Source: Martinezella dioscoreae
GTDB lineage: Bacteria > Pseudomonadota > Alphaproteobacteria > Rhizobiales > Rhizobiaceae
Assembly (NCBI RefSeq): GCF_009176305.1
Contig: NZ_BLAJ01000006.1
Coordinates: 174,930 to 238,929, forward strand
Length of the DNA: 64,000 bases
Reading direction: 5' to 3'
Shown: piece by piece, positions 1 to 9,130 of the stretch
Layout of the letters: each line of letters begins with the position of its first letter
Numbering within the stretch: the first letter of the stretch is position 1
Translations under genes and position numbers: made by a program
Notes under the pieces: generated by a model
Told to the model about the DNA's origin: nothing
What the model saw: the letters and a program-made list of their open reading frames with translations, nothing else
The model's database searches: none

Positions 1-486
1 TGAGGTCGGTCATGGCGCGGCAGTACCTATCTAAGCGAGGCGTCACCGGTTCGAATCCGATCAACGGCACGGTATCCGTCGGTGTGGTGAGCTGATGCTC
101 ACCTTCTGTCGAAAGTCTGCGAACCGATGTCCAGGCAGGGGTGATGCCAACGCCCGCGGGCAACAACAAACTTTCGCGCCCCTCCCGAAACTCGGCGACG
201 TTGTTCCTCTCGTCTTAGGAACTGGACCTGCGGGCATGTAGCCGGCGACTTCACGTTTCAAACACGATGCCGTCGATAATCTTTCGGCGTCTTGGCGTTT
301 CGCAACACAGTCTGCCAGACTGCGCCGTCTTCCCTCTCGCGCATGGCCAAGACGCTTGGTTGCAGATCTTTCCCGCGACTTCAGGCGAGTCTGCCGCAGT
401 CTTGTTTTGACGTCATCGCGCTGATCACATAGCCTCGAAGGGTCGGAGAAATTTCCAGCAACCCCGTTACGCCATCGCGCGGGCTG
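1..486. other. Intergenic region, no supported gene
   Basis: No convincing coding sequence is visible on either strand. A 15-bp palindrome (CAGTCTG, C, CAGACTG) lies at 308-322, and a related AGTCTGCC string recurs near 386. The first 70 bases contain a GGTTCGAATCC string like a tRNA T-arm, but no tRNA fold can be built around it. The region lies downstream of the leftward sugar ABC operon and would contain its 3' end. Confidence 0.5.
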
Positions 487-1368
487 CTATCCCTTTATTC
501 CGGCCGAAAGCATGATCGCCCGCGTGATCTGCTTCTGAAAGACAAGGTAGAGAATGGCGACGGGAAGGCCGGCCAGAACAGCGGCGGCCATGTCCTTGGC
601 AAAACGCACGCCGAAGACATCCTTCACCTGGGTAATCCCAACGGGAATGGTGATCGTGCCGTCCGATGTCGCGACCAGGAATGGCCACAGGAAATTATTC
701 CATGCCGCGATGAAGGTTGTGATGCCGAGCGCGGTGATCACGCCCCAGTTCATCGGCACATAGATCTTCCAGAGCGTTCTCAAGTGCCCGGCATTGTCGA
801 GCATCGCCGCCTCGCGGAATTCCTTTGGAATCTGGTCGAAGAATTGCTTGAGGATGATGATGACCGATGGCACCACCAGCTGCGGCAGCACGATGCCGCC
901 CCAGCTGTTGATGAGTCCGAACATGTTCATCAGCACGAAATGGTTGATGATGAGCGCCTCCGCCGGCACCATCACCGAGGCGATCAACGCCCCATAAATC
1001 ACGCGGCGGCCGGGAAACTGGATTTGGCTGAGCGCGTAGGCGCAGCCGACGCTCATCACAAGCACGAGAACCGCGATGATCGCCGAGGTGCCGACCGAGT
1101 TCATATACCATTGCACGATGCTGGAGTGCTCGACCACGTAACGGTAGGGTTGGAGCGTCGGCGCCTTCGGGAAAAGCCCGGGTGTCCGACTGACCACCTC
1201 CGTGTCGGATTTGAGCGATGTCATGACTGCCCAGTAGAGCGGAAAGAACCAGATAAGGGCACCGAATGCCGTCAGCGCGGTCAGTGCGCGCCCGCTCCAA
1301 CCTCTCGAAGCGACATGACTGTTCGCCGTGGCCGGCTCTGTCCGCGCGCTTGTCGTGAGAACGCTCAT
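487..1368 (-). CDS. Carbohydrate ABC transporter permease, MalG type
   Basis: Second inner-membrane permease of a carbohydrate uptake ABC transporter, 293 residues. The first membrane helix follows the N-terminal arm (start MSVLTTSART). The C-terminal half carries the EAA loop that contacts the ATPase (FREAAMLDNAG), as in the MalG/UgpE family. The ATG at 1368 was chosen because it overlaps the stop of the upstream permease as ATGA, which indicates translational coupling; the frame stays open further upstream but that part reads as shadow sequence. It is the last gene of a leftward operon of glycosidase, binding protein and two permeases. No ATP-binding gene accompanies it, so the ATPase must come from elsewhere in the genome. 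Confidence 0.92.
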   Translation of the reverse strand: MSVLTTSARTEPATANSHVASRGWSGRALTALTAFGALIWFFPLYWAVMTSLKSDTEVVSRTPGLFPKAPTLQPYRYVVEHSSIVQWYMNSVGTSAIIAVLVLVMSVGCAYALSQIQFPGRRVIYGALIASVMVPAEALIINHFVLMNMFGLINSWGGIVLPQLVVPSVIIILKQFFDQIPKEFREAAMLDNAGHLRTLWKIYVPMNWGVITALGITTFIAAWNNFLWPFLVATSDGTITIPVGITQVKDVFGVRFAKDMAAAVLAGLPVAILYLVFQKQITRAIMLSAGIKG

Positions 1369-2258
1369 TTTTCCCCTCGCGCACGCAGGAACTGATATTG
1401 CAGGACCGAGGCAATGAGAATGATGGCGAACAGGATGGTGGCGACGGCGGCACCTTCGCCACCCTTGTTCTGCTTGAAGGCGAGATCGTAGATGACTGTC
1501 ATGACAACGGCCTGCGCATCCGCCGGCGTGTGAGCGAAATAGCCGAGCAGATAGGGTTGCGCGAAGATCTTGAACTGCGCAATCAACTGCAGTGTCAGAA
1601 CCAGCGCCGTGACCGGCCAGATCAATGGCCATGTTATTCTCGAAAACACCCGCCAGCGGCTGGCATTGTCGAGTGCGGCCGCCTCGTAGACCTCAGGCGA
1701 GATGCTGCGCAGCGCCGCAAGAAACAGAAGGATGTTGAAGCCGATCGTCCACCAGACGGTGACCACGGCAACCGACGGCATGAAATAGGTTGGCGAACGC
1801 AACACCGGAAGCGGCCTCCCTCCAGTGAACAGACCGATGATATTCTGGATGACGCCGTATTGCATGTTTGCAATCCAGGTCCAGATCTGCGTCACCACCG
1901 ATACCGGCAGGATCGAGGGCAGGAAAAAACAGGCGAGAACCAGCATCTGTATGCGGCCGCTCAGGCGATTGATGCCCATGGCAATGAACAGCGCCAGAAA
2001 CGTGCCGGGGACGACGGTCAGGACGATGAAGTAGAGCGTGTTCAAAAGCGCCTTTTGAAATTGGGTTGAGGAGAGCTGGCGCGCATAATTGTCGAGGCCA
2101 ACCCATTCGCCGGGGCCGATCAGCGGTGCATTGGTCAGGCTCATTGCCACCATCCGCCATGTCGGGTAGGCAAATATCACTAGAAACGCGACGACCGCCG
2201 GTGCGACAAGCAGCGCGGCAACCACATGATCCTGTTTCTTGTTGCTGACCGCGGCCAT
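1365..2258 (-). CDS. Carbohydrate ABC transporter permease, MalF type
   Basis: First inner-membrane permease of the sugar ABC transporter, 297 residues, UgpA/MalF-like. It begins with a short cytoplasmic tail (MAAVSNKKQD) and a strong hydrophobic helix, and carries the EAA loop EVYEAAALDNAS before the last helices. The ATG at 2258 follows a purine-rich GAGAGAGGTG ribosome-binding site; the longer open frame to 2414 runs into the binding-protein gene and is not needed. Its stop overlaps the start of the next permease by four bases. A strong hairpin sits between it and the binding-protein gene. Confidence 0.92.
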   Translation of the reverse strand: MAAVSNKKQDHVVAALLVAPAVVAFLVIFAYPTWRMVAMSLTNAPLIGPGEWVGLDNYARQLSSTQFQKALLNTLYFIVLTVVPGTFLALFIAMGINRLSGRIQMLVLACFFLPSILPVSVVTQIWTWIANMQYGVIQNIIGLFTGGRPLPVLRSPTYFMPSVAVVTVWWTIGFNILLFLAALRSISPEVYEAAALDNASRWRVFSRITWPLIWPVTALVLTLQLIAQFKIFAQPYLLGYFAHTPADAQAVVMTVIYDLAFKQNKGGEGAAVATILFAIILIASVLQYQFLRARGEK

Positions 2259-2279
2259 CCCCCACCTCTCTCGCTGATG

Positions 2280-2311
2280 CAGCCCCGGGGCAGGGAGGCG
2301 TCCCGGGGCTG
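2280..2311 (-). promoter_or_regulatory. Intercistronic hairpin between binding-protein and permease genes
   Basis: Perfect 10-bp arms CAGCCCCGGG and CCCGGGGCTG enclose a 12-nt loop. No U-tract follows in the transcribed direction, so this looks like an mRNA-stabilising or attenuating stem rather than a full terminator. The position suits raising binding-protein levels over permease levels, as in other sugar ABC operons. Confidence 0.7.
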
Positions 2312-2323
2312 TCGAAGAAAACG

Positions 2324-3583
2324 TCACTGAGAGTTCATGTGATCGCGAAACTTCTCGAGCGTTTCCTTCACATCGCCCTCGCCATTGAGCGGTCCCGACG
2401 CCATGTTTTGCCAATCGTCGTCGAATTTCGAAGCCGCGCCCGTCAGCGGCGTCTTTGGCATGTAGAAGGCGTTGAGCGCCATGGCGGCATAATCCGCCTG
2501 CGGCTTGAGCGCCTTGTAGGCGGCCGAGGTGCTAACCGGTAGATAGGCCGGAATGTGGCCGGCCGCAGCCCATTCCAGTGAGTTCACGTTCATCCAGCGG
2601 ATGACTTCAAGAACCGCGGCGCGTTTTTCCGGGGTCATGGTGACGCCGACATTGTTGGGGATCACGAAGGAGTGCGAGTCCGACCAGTTGGCGGGCTTGC
2701 CCATCCAGGCTGGGATGTTGACCATGCCGTATTCGAAACCGTTGCCCTTGGCGACTTCGGTTTCCATGGTCGGCAGTTCCCAATTGCCATTCAGGAAGAA
2801 GGCGGATTGTCCGGCGATGAAGGTGGGAGTGATGGTTTCGGTGTCGATATAGGGCTGCGCCCAGCCCTGTTTCACCCAATCGGCGACTTCATTGTAGGCT
2901 TTTTCCATCTTGTCGAAATTGTCGCCCTGCAGGAACTTGCCGTCCGCGGTCAGTTGGCCGCCTTGCTGGCCAAACAGGGTGTAGATATCGCGCAGATCGC
3001 CGTTGGACGAAGAAATGACGACGCCGTTCTTGCCGGCGTCCTTCGCCTTGGCCAGCACTGCGCGCCAGCCTTCCAGCGTGTCGATGCCGGTAGGCTTGCC
3101 GTCGTCGCCCAATGCGCCCAGCTCTTTCAGTATGGTCTTGTTATAGTAGAGCACTTCCCCATGCACGTCGAAGGGGACGGCGTAGCGCAGATTGTCGACC
3201 GTCGAGGCGGCGATCGCGTTCGGTGGATAGTCGCTGTCCTTCAGGCCGACGGCCTCGAGCTCTTTCGGATCGATCGGCGAGATGGTCTTGGCCGCAACCG
3301 CGGCCGCCAGGCGTGACAGGTGGTATGTGGCGATGTCAGGCCCCTGGCCGACGGCGGCGGATGTCTGCAGCTTGGTATAGTAGGGAATACCCCATTCGAG
3401 CGTCGTGCCCGTGATCTGGATCTTGTCCTTGTGCTCCTGGTTGAAACGCTGGATCAGCGCCTTCATCCGTACGCCGTCGCCTCCGGACAGAAAGTCCCAC
3501 CAGACGACGTTTTCGACCGCGAATGCCGGAAAGGCAGTCATGAGGGCTAACGCCGCGATCGATGTTCTCAACAGGTTACGCAT
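2324..3583 (-). CDS. Extracellular carbohydrate-binding protein of ABC transporter
   Basis: Periplasmic solute-binding protein of family 1, 419 residues, which would deliver a sugar or oligosaccharide to the two downstream permeases. The first 22 residues are a classical signal peptide (positively charged start, Ala/Leu core) with a likely cut after AFA. The mature part starts ENVVWWDFLSGG, typical of this cluster. The start at 3583 is supported by the GGAGGAGAG ribosome-binding site just upstream; the open frame continues about 35 codons further but without signal-peptide logic. It lies between the glycoside hydrolase and the permeases, so the ligand is probably related to the product of that hydrolase. 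The exact sugar cannot be read from sequence. Confidence 0.92.
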   Translation of the reverse strand: MRNLLRTSIAALALMTAFPAFAVENVVWWDFLSGGDGVRMKALIQRFNQEHKDKIQITGTTLEWGIPYYTKLQTSAAVGQGPDIATYHLSRLAAAVAAKTISPIDPKELEAVGLKDSDYPPNAIAASTVDNLRYAVPFDVHGEVLYYNKTILKELGALGDDGKPTGIDTLEGWRAVLAKAKDAGKNGVVISSSNGDLRDIYTLFGQQGGQLTADGKFLQGDNFDKMEKAYNEVADWVKQGWAQPYIDTETITPTFIAGQSAFFLNGNWELPTMETEVAKGNGFEYGMVNIPAWMGKPANWSDSHSFVIPNNVGVTMTPEKRAAVLEVIRWMNVNSLEWAAAGHIPAYLPVSTSAAYKALKPQADYAAMALNAFYMPKTPLTGAASKFDDDWQNMASGPLNGEGDVKETLEKFRDHMNSQ

Positions 3584-3617
3584 TCTCTCTCCTCCAGGCT
3601 GCTTCTGTTTTCCTCCC

Positions 3618-3641
3618 GGGCCGCTCTTCACTAAGCGGCCC
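3618..3641 (-). promoter_or_regulatory. Intercistronic hairpin between GH2 and binding-protein genes
   Basis: Arms GGGCCGC and GCGGCCC enclose a 10-nt loop about 35 bases upstream of the binding-protein start. With the hairpin at 2280-2311 it brackets the binding-protein gene, an arrangement that can protect that segment of a processed polycistronic mRNA. Confidence 0.5.
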
Positions 3642-3747
3642 TTATGCCTCGCGCGGCGGCCAACGAGCCGCGTTATATCCCCTTGCAACTATCTGGACCG
3701 CCTCGACCTCCTCCCGGTCATATGCGGCGGTTCAATCTTTTGGCCAC

Positions 3748-6495
3748 CTATCCGGCTGCCGTCTCGATAATGCAATCAAGCAAGGTTGCCGCCACCGGAT
3801 CGACACCGGCCGCTTCACGCATCAGGCCGAAGGTCGTGGCGACGATACGGCCGGCGCCAACCTTCCTCTCGGCAATGGTTGCACATGGCTTGTGGATCCA
3901 GCCCACCATCGTGCCGGCGTGCACCAAGCCGTCGAAATGGATCGGCCGAAAGCCGGTGATGACGCGGTTCGGGTTGACGCCGACGAAGGAGAGATCGGTC
4001 AACGGGCCGCCCGGCAGGCGCTCGAATTTTCCCGAACGCTTCACCCAGCTGAAGCCGGTGACCCAATTGCCCTTCCAGATGGTGCCGTTGCGTTCGGTGA
4101 CGCGCATCTGCGGCATGGATTGCCCGCGATCGCCCCCGGCCGGGTAATTCCAGTTGGGCTGGTCGTTGCGCAAATTGCCGAACGGCAGCGGCGGCACATC
4201 GGCAAGCGACACAAAATGGGCGCCGTGCTCCATGGCGTCGATATCGGCCTGACTGAGAGAAGACGCAACCCGCACGTCCGCCTTGCCGGCCTCGACAACC
4301 GCATAGCCAAGCGCTGCTAGATAGTGCGCGATCTCGGGTTCGGCCGAGAAGACGGAAAGAGCCGGCTCGGAGCGGCTGCCATAGACGCTGACGTCCAAGC
4401 TGTTGCGCGCAATCTCCTTGCCGCTGGCGGTGATCGTAAACTGGACGCTGACCTGACCGCCGGCCATGGTGGCGGTGAAGGGCAGAGAAATTGCCGGTAG
4501 ATGATGCACCGAGGTCGCGCTAATAGCCGGGATCGCCATTTTTCCAGCGTCCGTCCCATCGATGCTCCAGCTCAGTTCGGCCGCGTGGATTGCCTTGCCA
4601 CCGGTCGAGATTTCGAGCTCCACGCTCGCCGTATCGCCTGCCCACACGGCATAATGCTGCATGCGCGGGATGATGACGACATCGGTGTTAATCTCGTGGA
4701 AGCGATTGTGGTAGGCGCGCGTATTGCGCTGCATGTCCATCAGGCCATTGGCTTCCCAGTGCAAATCGGTCAGCTCGGTGATGACATAGCCCTGAATGGA
4801 GGCATGGCGGCGCATCTCCTCGATTTCGAATTTGAGCGCATTGAACTGATGCCACTGCGTGTCTTCGATGAAGGAGCCGAAGGACGGAAAGACCTTGTCG
4901 AACTGATAGGTGCGGAAGCGCTGTTCGACGCCATGCGGATAGGTCGCGCCGTCGCTGTCCCACTCCAGGCCATTGATGAACCAGAAAGGTTCCTTGCCGT
5001 CCTGCTTGAGCTTGTCGGGATGCGGCAGACCCCACACGCCGAACTCGGAGACGACGAGCGGCTCGTCGCCGCGCCGTCTCGCATCGCCGTTCGGCGAATA
5101 GGACCACGCGGGCCGCGCGGCGAAAGCCGATACCCAGTCGGTCCATTCGCGTGCCATTTCCGGAACCGAGGCGTAATAGTGATAGTCGTCTATGTCGGAG
5201 ACGACATGGAAGTTCGGAATGCAGGCGGAATTGTCAACGACCAGCCGTGTCGGGTCCATCCTCTTCAGCCAGTGATAGGCGCCTTCCAACCAGGCTCGCT
5301 GATCGGCGCTTTCGACGAGGCGTGTTCCCCAATCCTCGTTGATGATGGTCCAGATCACGATGGAAGGGTGATTGCCGTCGCGTCGCAGGATTCCTTCCAT
5401 CGTATCGAGCAGGCGCTTCGCTGATTTCTCGGTGAAGGTCTGAATGTTTGGAATTTCCGTCCAGACCAGCAGGCCAAACCGGTCCGCCACATCGTAGTAG
5501 CGTGGATCGGGAGCCTTGATATGACAGCGCAGGAGGTTGAGGCCGAGTTCCTTCGACTTGCGTGCCTGATCCTCCAGAAATTCCAGCGACGGCGGCGTAT
5601 AGATGCCCTCGGGATAATAATCCTGATCCAGCGCGCCGCGCATGTAGAAGGGGTGCCCGTTCAGAAAGAACTTTCCATCCCTTGCCTCGAAGGTGCGAAA
5701 ACCGAAATTCTCCTCGGCGGCATCGATAACGTTGCCCCCCTCGGATAGCTCGGCAACGGCCCGATAAAGAGCGGGATCGTCGAGCGACCACGCTTCGACA
5801 TCGGCGACCTTGAGCGCAGCCGAAATCCGGGCCTTGTCGTTGAGCGCAAATTCGCTCGAAGCTGCGACCGCTCCCTTGCGATCCAGAATGGTGATCTTCA
5901 AGGCGCCGGTAAAAGCCGCTGCCAGCTCGACATCGATAGCGACATCGCCCGTTGCGAGATCGGCGCGAATGGCCTGGTGGGTGATATGCGCCTCGCTGCG
6001 GCATTCCAGCCAGACCGATTGCCAGATGCCACCCAGCATTCCGTACCAGCTTTGCTTGCCGTGCGGGATCTCGTCGAACGGGAAATCCGGGAAGGCTCGG
6101 GCATCGGCGCTTGGCAGCGTAACCTTCACATCCAGACGCAACTCGCCGGTCAACAGATCGAAAGGGATGACGAATTCGAAGGGCAGATAGCCTCCTTCGT
6201 GAGAACCGAGCGCGCGGCCGTTGACCGATACTTCGGCGAAATAGTTCACGGCGCCGAAATGCACGATGACCTGACGGCCAAGCCATTCCTGCGGCACGGT
6301 GAAGGCGCGGGAATAGGTTGCCACGCCGGCCGCGGCACGCAGAACCGGAAAATGAGCCTGCCAGGGCGCGGGCACGGCGATCGTAGTCGGCGTCCGCCCT
6401 TCCAGCTGAAAGTCCCAGGTTCCGTCGAGAGACAGGCGCGCACGCGGCCCGGAACGGGTATCGGCGAAACGGCGGGAGGCGATGGTCATGGCCAC
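3748..6495 (-). CDS. Glycoside hydrolase family 2 protein (beta-galactosidase/glucuronidase-like)
   Basis: Retaining beta-glycosidase of family GH2, about 915 residues. An N-terminal sugar-binding jelly-roll (residues 20-165, including GGYLPFEF and the GGIWQSVWLE strand) precedes an Ig-like domain (170-270) and the TIM barrel. The acid/base is the NE pair N386-E387 (in TIINEDWG) and the nucleophile is E484 (in VVSEFG). A C-terminal accessory region follows. There is no signal peptide, so it likely acts in the cytoplasm on an imported glycoside. It starts at GTG 6495 or at the in-frame ATG 6489; neither has a strong ribosome-binding site. It is the first gene of the transporter operon and is divergent from the LacI regulator. 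Substrate (galactoside, glucuronide or mannoside) is undetermined. Confidence 0.9.
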   Translation of the reverse strand: MAMTIASRRFADTRSGPRARLSLDGTWDFQLEGRTPTTIAVPAPWQAHFPVLRAAAGVATYSRAFTVPQEWLGRQVIVHFGAVNYFAEVSVNGRALGSHEGGYLPFEFVIPFDLLTGELRLDVKVTLPSADARAFPDFPFDEIPHGKQSWYGMLGGIWQSVWLECRSEAHITHQAIRADLATGDVAIDVELAAAFTGALKITILDRKGAVAASSEFALNDKARISAALKVADVEAWSLDDPALYRAVAELSEGGNVIDAAEENFGFRTFEARDGKFFLNGHPFYMRGALDQDYYPEGIYTPPSLEFLEDQARKSKELGLNLLRCHIKAPDPRYYDVADRFGLLVWTEIPNIQTFTEKSAKRLLDTMEGILRRDGNHPSIVIWTIINEDWGTRLVESADQRAWLEGAYHWLKRMDPTRLVVDNSACIPNFHVVSDIDDYHYYASVPEMAREWTDWVSAFAARPAWSYSPNGDARRRGDEPLVVSEFGVWGLPHPDKLKQDGKEPFWFINGLEWDSDGATYPHGVEQRFRTYQFDKVFPSFGSFIEDTQWHQFNALKFEIEEMRRHASIQGYVITELTDLHWEANGLMDMQRNTRAYHNRFHEINTDVVIIPRMQHYAVWAGDTASVELEISTGGKAIHAAELSWSIDGTDAGKMAIPAISATSVHHLPAISLPFTATMAGGQVSVQFTITASGKEIARNSLDVSVYGSRSEPALSVFSAEPEIAHYLAALGYAVVEAGKADVRVASSLSQADIDAMEHGAHFVSLADVPPLPFGNLRNDQPNWNYPAGGDRGQSMPQMRVTERNGTIWKGNWVTGFSWVKRSGKFERLPGGPLTDLSFVGVNPNRVITGFRPIHFDGLVHAGTMVGWIHKPCATIAERKVGAGRIVATTFGLMREAAGVDPVAATLLDCIIETAAG

Positions 6496-6523
6496 GAGCT
6501 TTTCGGTTGGATTAAGTCACAAA

Positions 6524-6552
6524 ATAAGTTACATGAAAGTTTCGTAACTTAT
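6524..6552. promoter_or_regulatory. Candidate LacI-family operator in GH2/lacI divergent promoter
   Basis: An AT-rich island in otherwise GC-rich DNA contains perfect 9-bp arms ATAAGTTAC (6524-6532) and GTAACTTAT (6544-6552) with an 11-bp spacer that itself holds GAAAGTTTC. It lies between the divergent GH2 operon and the LacI-family gene, the usual place for the repressor's operator. Confidence 0.65.
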
Positions 6553-6645
6553 AAACTTAACTTCCGCAAGGGCCGTAGCTTCACATTGTCCGTCAGATTT
6601 CCTAACGTGCGCGCAGACTGCCCTTGAGTCCGAGAAAGAAACCGA

Positions 6646-7671
6646 GTGAACGACAAGACGACGAAACGACCGACCATGTCCGATATCGCCTCGCAGGTCG
6701 GCGTTTCGCATGCGACGGTTTCACTGGTGCTGAACGAGGCTCCCGGCAAGAGGGTCTCGGAGAAAGTGCGCGAACGCGTGCTGGCTGTCGCCGCGGAACT
6801 TGGCTACCAGAAGACAGCGCCGGCCAATGACCCGATCGGCGGCATCATCGTTTTGCTGATAGACGATCTCATGGCCTCGCAGCATGCTGCGCCGCTGATA
6901 GAAGGTGTTCGGAGCGCGGCGGAAGAGCAGGGCTTGGCGGCGTTCACCGTCGTGACGGGCGGACAGGTCGAATTCGCCGAATCCATTCTCGACTATCTCG
7001 GACGGCGCCAGATCGTCGGCGTAATCTACGCCACGCTCATCACCCAGCTAGCGCCGATCCTGCCTTCCAACCTTGGCAACTATCCAGCCGTCCTTTTGAA
7101 TTGCCACCAGCAGCGGGCCGAGTTCTCTTCGATCATTCCAGGCGATCATGCCGGCGGTTATGCGGCGACGGAAGTCTTGATCAAGGCCGGCCATCGCCGC
7201 ATCGCCATGATCGATGCCGGCAGGCAGCGGCTTGAAGCGGCGCGCGATCGCCTGAGCGGCTATCGCCAGGCGCTGACCACCTACGATATCGCCGTCGATC
7301 CGGAACTGATCCTTTCAGAAGCCTGGTCCCTCGATCTCGGGCGGGAAAAGATGCTGCAGCTCCTCGATCTGCCATTGCCGCCGACGGCGGTTTTCTGCTT
7401 TTCCGACCGGGTCGCGATGGGCGCTTATGATGCGATCAGGATGCGTGGGTTGAGGATTCCCGACGACATTTCGGTCGTCGGTTTCGACGATGAAAGTCTT
7501 GCCCGAAAAATCCTGCCGCCGCTTACAACATTGAAGCTGCCGCACGAGGATATGGGTCGTTGGGCGGTCTCCGAGCTTTTGGAAAAAGTAATGCAGCCGA
7601 AGAAGCCACCAGTGAGGCTGAAGATGGAGTGCCAGTTGATCCTTCGCGCTTCAGTCGCGCCGCCGCCTTGA
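6646..7671 (+). CDS. LacI-family transcriptional repressor
   Basis: Local repressor of 341 residues. The N-terminal lac-type helix-turn-helix covers about residues 9-30 (TMSDIASQVGVSHATVSLVL), followed by the hinge and a periplasmic-binding-protein-like effector domain with the family's late motif ISVVGFDDESLA. It starts at GTG 6646, preceded by a GAGAAAG box; an ATG at 6676 would cut into the helix-turn-helix. Divergent orientation and the palindrome at 6524-6552 suggest it controls the GH2-ABC operon in response to the transported sugar or its breakdown product. No fusion or truncation is seen. Confidence 0.93.
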   Translation: MNDKTTKRPTMSDIASQVGVSHATVSLVLNEAPGKRVSEKVRERVLAVAAELGYQKTAPANDPIGGIIVLLIDDLMASQHAAPLIEGVRSAAEEQGLAAFTVVTGGQVEFAESILDYLGRRQIVGVIYATLITQLAPILPSNLGNYPAVLLNCHQQRAEFSSIIPGDHAGGYAATEVLIKAGHRRIAMIDAGRQRLEAARDRLSGYRQALTTYDIAVDPELILSEAWSLDLGREKMLQLLDLPLPPTAVFCFSDRVAMGAYDAIRMRGLRIPDDISVVGFDDESLARKILPPLTTLKLPHEDMGRWAVSELLEKVMQPKKPPVRLKMECQLILRASVAPPP

Positions 7672-7942
7672 GTGCGATGAAGGGACAGCTCCTTGGGCAT
7701 GGTCGGCCCCAGATGCGCCTGAGCGACGACATATGAGTGAGATGCTGCCCTGGCTGAAGTCCGTAAAGAAGAGCGGAGCGGTAATGGCCCGTTTGCGCAC
7801 CGCGATCGTCTGCGGGATTCGCTCAGTTTAGCTGGGGCGTCGTATTCTTGATTGGCGAGAAAGTGGAGCACCGCCACGGGGCTGTCGAATACAGCACCGT
7901 TGCTCGCTTGAGTCTTCGTTCAAGCTGCTTCGTATACCGCCA

Positions 7943-8960
7943 TTAAAGTTTTTTGCTCTGGAGCCAGTGTCGGATGGCCTGAATGAGTTCTTCCTTGCGC
8001 TCCAACGGCAGCCAATGCCCGCAGGGCATACTCGCCACGGTAAGGTCTCGGCAGGCTGCACGCATCGGGTCGCCCTGACGATTTCCGTTGATGCTGCAGA
8101 TCTGATCGAAGTCGCCGTTAACGAACAGCACCGGCTGCGACAGTCGGCCCCCAATTGGGCGCCTCGCGCGCGTAGACGGTGTTGGCATCACCGTTCAGAT
8201 ACAACGCGCAGGTAGGGAGGAAGCCGCGAAGCTTGAACGCGTGCACCAGCTCTTCGAAGTCCGCCGGCGGCCACAGTGCCAGGTCGGGCCGGGTGGGCGG
8301 GGCTCGGTGTGCGGCGCCGAAGCGCCCACCGTTGCGCGTGACTTTCGCGGATGGCGAAACCTCGCCGACGGCGGCAGGGCTGCCCGATCGAAAGATCGAT
8401 GCCAACGATGCTTCCGCGTCCGCGTCGAGGTCAGCCACCGCCGTATCGAAATGCGTCGTGTAGTACCGATAGTAATCCCATTGGCCGTCCGGATATTGGT
8501 CGGCGGGGTAAATCGTTCGATCGACCAGCGCAACGAGCGTAGGCAGGGCGTTCCCGTCGGGAAAATACGCCCACGAGATCAGTACGACGCCACGGCAGCG
8601 TTTCGGCTCATGCGCGGCCAAGGCACCGGCTACGATGCTGCCCCAGTCGTGGCCAACCCAGATTGCAGCCTCGCGGCCAAGGTGGTCATGGAGCTCCGCC
8701 ATGTCCGCCACGATTTCCTCGATGGTATAGGCATCGTTGGCTGCAGGTGCGAAAGAGCTGCCAAAGCCGCGAAGATCAGGAGCGATGCAGCGCCACCCGT
8801 CGGCGGCGAAGGCGTTCATCTGGGCGCACCACATCAGACCTATGCTCGGCCAGCCGTGGAGGAAGATCATCAGCGGTCCGTCGGCCGGCCCGCATTCGAT
8901 GTAATGCGTTGTCTGACGGGGCGTGCTGAAGGTGCGGGAAACCAGCGTTGATGAGAGCAT
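7943..8960 (-). pseudogene. Alpha/beta hydrolase (epoxide-hydrolase-like), frameshifted
   Basis: The N-terminal part carries the oxyanion-hole HGW motif and the nucleophile elbow GHDWGS with an Asp nucleophile, as in epoxide hydrolases and haloalkane dehalogenases. The frame then breaks near 8150. The following frame (7943-8191) supplies the missing C-terminal core: FVNGDFD and CGHWLPLER with the catalytic His. The break coincides with a run of five G on the coding strand, where one inserted or lost base would restore a protein of about 340 residues. The ATG at 8960 after GGGGGGA is the most natural start; in-frame ATGs at 9068 and 9074 and a start at 9125 are possible. A sequencing error is an alternative. 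It is divergent from the LysR gene at 9131. The intact protein at 46500-47828 belongs to the same superfamily. Confidence 0.75.
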
Positions 8961-9130
8961 TCCCCCCGCTGCGCCCGCCAGGACGGCCGCGTCGGTCACG
9001 AGGGGGATGGACCGTTGGTCGGGATGCCCGATCAGGATCGGACCTTCGACGGGATGGTGTTGGATCATAGGCATGCGCAACCGTACGCCGAGCAGATGCT
9101 TGCGATTAGGCCTGAAATCACACATGAAGT

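Noticed and set aside
1..70. tRNA-like T-arm string GGTTCGAATCC
   Set aside because: No matching acceptor, D or anticodon stems can be formed within the window and the T-stem has a mismatch; could be chance or a far-decayed remnant.
4501..5424. Rightward frame of 307 codons
   Set aside because: Antisense to the GH2 catalytic domain, whose motifs are intact; high-GC shadow.
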